64,000 bases of DNA from Grammothele lineata. Taxonomy: Eukaryota > Basidiomycota > Agaricomycetes > Polyporales > Polyporaceae. The translations under genes were made by a program, and so were the position numbers. The notes beneath the pieces are model-generated. The model did not search any database and was not told the origin of the DNA. It saw only the letters and a program-made list of their open reading frames with translations. The stretch is from positions 1 to 64,000 of the forward strand of contig NDFF03000038.1 in the NCBI GenBank assembly GCA_002150815.3, read 5' to 3'. Below are positions 59,201-64,000 of the stretch, one piece after another (the stretch's first letter is position 1; the number at the start of each line of letters is the position of its first letter).

Positions 59201-60693
59201 ATGCCTATCATCCACAACGCCCCAGCTCCCGGTGTTCCCTACTTCACCCCAGCCCAGTACCCTCCTTCGGGCACCGCCACAGAGGGCGATAATGTCCCGC
59301 TACTCTTCAAGCCTATCAAGATCCGCGGCGTCGAGTTCCAAAATCGCATCTGGGTCCGATCTCCTCCGTTTCCCCGATAGACTACTGTGTGCTCACCGGT
59401 GTCCCTACGCTCTCACCCTCGCAATGATCGCAGGTCTCTCCCATGTGCCAGTACTCCGCTCAAAATGGTTACCTAACCGATTGGCACGTGGCTCACTGTA
59501 AGTGTTCAAGGGCTTTCGAGAGAGATGACATGCGCGTTAACCATCCTGGTATTCTAGTGGGCGGTATCTTCACTCGAGGACCGGGCCTCACCATGATCGA
59601 AGCTACCGCTGTCACCCCAGAGGGACGCATCACGCCCGAGGATTCTGGCCTCTGGTCCGACGATCAGATCGAGCCCCTCCGCCGCATCGTCCAGTTCGCG
59701 CACTCTCAGAACCAGAAGATCGCCATCCAGCTCGCGCACGCGGGTCGCAAGGCCTCCACCGTTGCCCCTTGGCTCAACATGGGCGCGATCGCCACCGAGG
59801 CCGTCGGCGGCTGGCCCGAGGACGTCGTCGGGCCCAGCACCGTCCCGTACAACGAAGAGTTCCCGAAGCCGAAGGAGCTGGACAAGGCGGGCATTCAGCG
59901 GATCGTGAACGCGTTCATCGCCGCCGCGAAGCGCTCCCTCGCCGCGGGCTTCGACGTGATCGAGATCCACAACGCGCACGGGTACCTGCTCGACTCGTTC
60001 CTCAGCCCGGCGAGTAACAAGCGCACGGACGAGTACGGGGGCAGCTTCGAGAACCGCATCCGGCTCACGCTCGAGGTCGTTGACGCCGTGCGGGGCGTTA
60101 TTCCCCCGACTATGCCGCTCTTTCTTCGGTGAGTCGATCTCCTCTTTTCTCGCGGTGGTGGTCTTGCCACACGTATTGTGGAGAGGTGGGCTCACATCTG
60201 CGGCACAGCGTCTCAGCCACGGACTGGCTCGAGGACTCGGGCGAGGACTCGTGGCGCTCCGAGGACACGGTGCGCCTCGCGGGCATCCTCGCCGAGCACG
60301 GCGTGGACCTGCTCGACGTCTCGACCGGCGGGATCTCCCCGAAGCAGAAGATCACGGGCGGGCCGGCGTACCAGGCGCCGTTCGCGGAGGCCGTGAAGAA
60401 GGCGCACGGGGATAAGATCCTCGTGAGCGCTGTCGGGGCGATCACGGACGGGCCTACTGCGCAGAGCGTGCTGGACAAGGTGAGTAAATGTTCTGTCCTT
60501 TCCGGGAGAAGATGCTGATGTGTCGGATGCTCAGGGCCAGGCCGACGTAATCTTTGTGGGCAGGCCGTTCCAGAAGAACCCGGGGCTCGTGTGGACGTTC
60601 GCCGAGGAGCTGGGTGTAACGCTGACGGTCGCGCACCAGATCGAGTGGGGCTTCAAGGGCCGTGGCAACGTGGGCAGGAAGGCCGCGCTGTAG
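59201..60693 (+). CDS. Old yellow enzyme-family NAD(P)H:flavin oxidoreductase (YqjM-like)
   Basis: Five exons (59201-59353, 59434-59497, 59558-60128, 60209-60479, 60535-60693) give 405 residues. An FMN-binding TIM barrel: [25 protein letters not shown] carries Cys56 at the position typical of the YqjM-like class. [30 protein letters not shown] with the substrate pair His210/His213, [14 protein letters not shown] and [12 protein letters not shown] complete the family pattern. Such enzymes reduce activated C=C bonds of enones and reactive electrophiles with NADPH. The first intron has a weak donor (GTCCGA) but the join is exact. It lies between kinases D and E and is in the opposite orientation to both. 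Confidence 0.92.
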
Positions 60694-61244
60694 TATCTCA
60701 TAACATCGCATGTATGGTATCAAAAGTTGTAGCATAGACGTACACAAGTTCGCCGCATATAGAAATTGACGGCCATCGTTATCGACCTGGGGCAGACCAG
60801 TCGCATCTCGGGCTCGGACGACGACGAAACATGTGCCGACTCAATGTCGACGTCACATTACTACTGGTGGTAGGAGAACCAGATAGGTAAAGGTAAGCAC
60901 GCTCACTTCCCTGGGTTCCCCATCCCTCGCATCGACTCGCGCGGATGCGCTCCTCTTTGATCCTCCACCGCGGCCATTCTAAATGATGTATACAGTCATA
61001 CAATAGTGGCCCTAAACAGTCGCTTCTGAGCAAATCGGTTACAAAGGTACGTATGCAAGAAGACCAACCACAGCACAGGAGAGAGCCTCACGGAAACAGA
61101 ATAGCGAAAGTACACGACGATAAGACGGACGCGGAGACCTAGCTTTCAGTACTCCAAGCCAACCAGACGACACGCGGTCGGATAATCGGGATCCTCGCGC
61201 AGGGCTACCTACTTGTGCCCTCGAGATTTCGTACCCTGCCAACC
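60694..61244. other. Intergenic between convergent genes
   Basis: 3' flanks of the oxidoreductase (+) and kinase E (-). Nothing else is seen. Confidence 0.5.
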
Positions 61245-63865
61245 TCAGGGCGCCCTCGTCCTGGAGTTCTTCCGACTCGACTTATGCTTCCTTGTACCGA
61301 AACCAGTTCCCACGAGCCTGCCGTCCTCCTGGGTGTCTCGGATGCGTGCGCTACGGCGTAGTACAGGCGGGGGGGGGGGGGAAGATCCAGACAGTCTGGA
61401 GGTTTTGGAAGGGCGAACGGCCGGTGAGGGTTCGGAAGTCGATCGTTGACGCTTCTGCTCCCGCGAGGAATCGTTGAAAGAGGCCGATGATCGTGAGAAG
61501 CGGGGAGAGGGTAGGGGAGTGTAAGAGTCTACTTGGACGTGGACCAGGTATGTCTTGTTTTCTACGCGATTGTCCTCTTCGAGGTCAGGATGCGTACGCA
61601 AGAACTCGGCCCAGTAAGAGTCGATTGCCTCGGGGTCGGTCCACTTGTTTTTGAATATCTCAGGGGTACGAAAGTAGGGTCCGTGGTAGTGCATCATGTC
61701 GACCAACCAAGTTTGAAGACCAATGCTATCGTAGCGTATTGCGTCGGTGTACCGACGATATTCGACGTTGTCCGTTTTCCCTAGGCCACCTATCAGGACC
61801 CCCTTTTCTACCATCGAATCTTCGAAGAGGTAGTAGAGAACGAGGCTCAGCTGTCTTTCGTTAGCGTTGTGGGCCTGAAAAAGGAGCGCGCAATGAAGAA
61901 CGACGTAGAGAAGGGACTCCATGTCGTCTTGAAAGACATGTTTGAGTCCGGCCCCGAGATCTCCGCTGAGGAGACGAATCGACATATATTGCCATGTTCC
62001 CTGGGGCACAAATATGTAAGTCCCCTCTATCGTGCATGAAATGGACACTCACGACACGCCCCAGTTCCACCGCTTCACCTATCTCATCCACTCTGCAAGA
62101 TGAATCCCAGTCGATCAAATAACCTCTCCGCACGTGCGAGGATTCCTTGACCAAGATGATATTTCCCAAACTGATATCGCGATGGATGCGCGAATCCTTT
62201 GCTAAAGCATCTCTCATCGCTGCCACCCATCCGGTAAGCCAGCCATTAATCTCAATGACAACCAACTTAGAAGACAGACTCACCGGTAAAAACATCGTAC
62301 GTCGAGCACAACAATTCTTTTGCACCTCGAATGGTTCTCAGAGGTTGTCCAACTGTGCCCATGATCAAGCGGTAGTGACGACGTTGCATCACATCGACCC
62401 TCTCACCAAGAACGTAGCATGTCCATGGAGAGCCTGCTAATACGTCTGTCATGGATATTTGAATGTCATATACTAGTAGCAGGGCAATAGGGGCGAGTTA
62501 GCCAGATACTGTAGGGAAAGAGGCGGTACGCACCGCTCAGCTGACGCCCATCGGCAGGAAATCCGCGTGGAACATCACCATGACATACGAAGGAAGGAAC
62601 ATGTCGCACACCGAGCTCTGGAAGGCGTCTGAGAATGTCCCCTTCAATCTCATCACCAGAACACAAGCGCCATGTATCCTTCAAGAAGACGACCGCATGC
62701 GTTAGCGCGTCCACAGCCCAATACCCTCGTGTGCATCGACCAACAGTGGCCAGTGATGACACTACTGGACGCGAGAAGAGGAAACGACGGGAATTCTCTT
62801 CGATAGCCATAGAACCCTGGGAAAGAACGAGGGTTGAGAATACTTGTCCGGGTTGAAAGTGTCTTGCTACGGCATTGTCGAGATCTTCTCCCTCCACCAG
62901 TTGCGTGCAGGCCTGTTCCGTGATGGCGTGCTTGAACGCTTCTTCGTCTCCCGGAAGAGCAACTTGTATGGATAGGTCGTGACCGCGAGCCGCGTGGGTA
63001 GTTTGCGAGAACCGCCAGAGGAACTCACAAAGGATGTTTGGGTTTTCGCGGACGTCGAAAGACTCCGTCATCACGCAGCCTGACCGATCCCACCGAATGA
63101 GGCGGGCCCGCGGCCCGACCATATACGACGTATATAGGAAGACGCGGGGCTGGCGGGCGAAGACTTCGGCGACGTAGGACATGTGTTGGCCAAAAGCATC
63201 CTCCAGCGGTACGCGATCGTCTACGTCTGGGAGAAACTCATGAGAGTTGCGGATTGCAGGGTACGCGTCCGGAGGCGGGTCTGAGAAGAGGTCGCGAGAG
63301 GAGTCGGGGGCAATATCAATGAAGAACTCGGTGTACCCGAGATCTGAGCGGGAAGCCTTATCCGAGGTGCGTACGACGTCTATATTTTCTTCACGGTAGC
63401 AGCAGATATGGGGCTTCATGGAGCTGCGTCTATTGGGTCGTACAACGCGCATGGCCGCTGCGTCGAAGACGAAACCGGGGCAGCGCGACTTGTGTTTCGT
63501 TCTCTTCTGGAGAGACACAAGCTGTGATGCACATCGTCACGCCATGAAACTGCTACGGAGCAGACAACAGCACATACCAATGGCCGCCACACGTCAGATT
63601 CTGTTACGCCCCTGGAAGGCAAAGCATTGAAAGCGTTCTTGCTGGATAGTCGCTGGTTTTCCGAGGCGGGCAAGGCGGGAGGGAGGTACCAGTCGATGAA
63701 TTCGAGTGGCGGCATCGGTCCAACGATGCCTTCTTTACCGGAGGCGAAATGGTCTTTACATCGCGCAGTGGCAAAACGAGGATCAAGTCCATCTTCATGG
63801 GAGTCGTCGGGGTCGAGTGCGAGAGGAATGTTGTAGACACATGGCGAGTCGTTGTAGTAAGTCAT
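61245..63865 (-). CDS. FunK1 fungal-specific protein kinase E
   Basis: Five exons on the minus strand (63865-63578, 63521-62534, 62472-62284, 62219-62053, 62000-61245) give 795 residues. Motifs: SPCVYNIPLALD start, GPMPPLEFIDWYL, ARLIRWDRSGCVMTESFD, GRCTRGYWAVD, VVFLKDTW, VCHGDVPRGF, HYRLIMGTVGQP, HRDISLGN (501-508), LIDWD (D525, D527) and QDDMESLLYVVLHCALLF. Kinase B is the closest sister: the segment from KRTKHKSRCPGFVFD to GYWAVD differs at few positions. The tail reads Pro-run, VLRRSARIR, then a Lys/Arg-rich end. A run of 13 C on the coding strand (61369-61381) encodes the Pro-run. Confidence 0.9.
61369..61381. repeat. G13/C13 mononucleotide run inside kinase E
   Basis: Thirteen consecutive G on the plus strand, inside exon 5 of kinase E, where the coding strand reads Pro codons just before the basic tail. 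Confidence 0.95.
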
Positions 63866-64000
63866 GAAGGAGGTGCGGAAGTCTGAGCAGCTTGTGGCTC
63901 AGCGAGACGGCAGACGAGATAGTGGAGGAGTCAACGAGTGAACCTGCAATGGCCAAGTGATATGTAAGCCGGAGAGCACATACACGCAGCCGGATGGAAC

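Noticed and set aside
41355..63865. Bacterial-type defence island or CRISPR-like system
   Set aside because: No repeats-with-spacers, nuclease or prokaryotic genes are present; the region is intron-rich and eukaryotic.

Overview
This is nuclear DNA of a filamentous basidiomycete, most likely an Agaricomycete. Genes are split by many short introns (about 50-65 bases) with GT-AG ends. Several proteins are agaricomycete-type: F-box-like LRR proteins with an N-terminal coiled coil, a TRI5-like terpene synthase, an NRPS-like thioester reductase, and above all a cluster of fungus-specific FunK1 kinases. I cannot name the species. Exon joins were worked out by hand from splice signals and reading phase; where exon lengths are listed the frame closes exactly.

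Layout. 1-120: end of a CCHC zinc-knuckle protein. 2.3-5.7 kb: a stand-alone thioester reductase, an unknown protein and a small secreted protein. 6.8-11.9 kb: RPT5 proteasome ATPase (-) and a DPP V-like peptidase (+), divergent. 12.4-16.2 kb: a KOW/Spt5-like protein and a TRI5-like sesquiterpene synthase with a 6-base microexon. 17.8-30.3 kb: F-box protein, MSH5, prohibitin-2, PQ-loop transporter and a second F-box protein. 31-38.9 kb: SIKE/SCI1-like STRIPAK subunit, split G-patch protein, YPK1/Gad8-type C2-AGC kinase and VAP/Scs2. All of this up to about 39 kb is mostly conserved housekeeping sequence.

41.3-63.9 kb is the unusual region. It carries five FunK1 kinase genes (A, B, C on +; D, E on -) with the same five-exon layout. 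Between them lie a GDSL esterase, a membrane-anchored Cu/Zn superoxide dismutase and an old-yellow-enzyme oxidoreductase. By sequence B pairs with E and C pairs with D, so the order B-C / D-E is that of an inverted duplication. Kinase D is also bracketed by two diverged direct repeats. The kinases keep the ATP-anchoring Lys and an HRD loop, have DWD/DWE at the DFG position, and all end in variable Arg/Lys-rich tails.

The genes do not form one pathway. The two secondary-metabolism-type genes (reductase, terpene synthase) are separated by housekeeping genes. Several neighbours are divergent pairs sharing short promoters.
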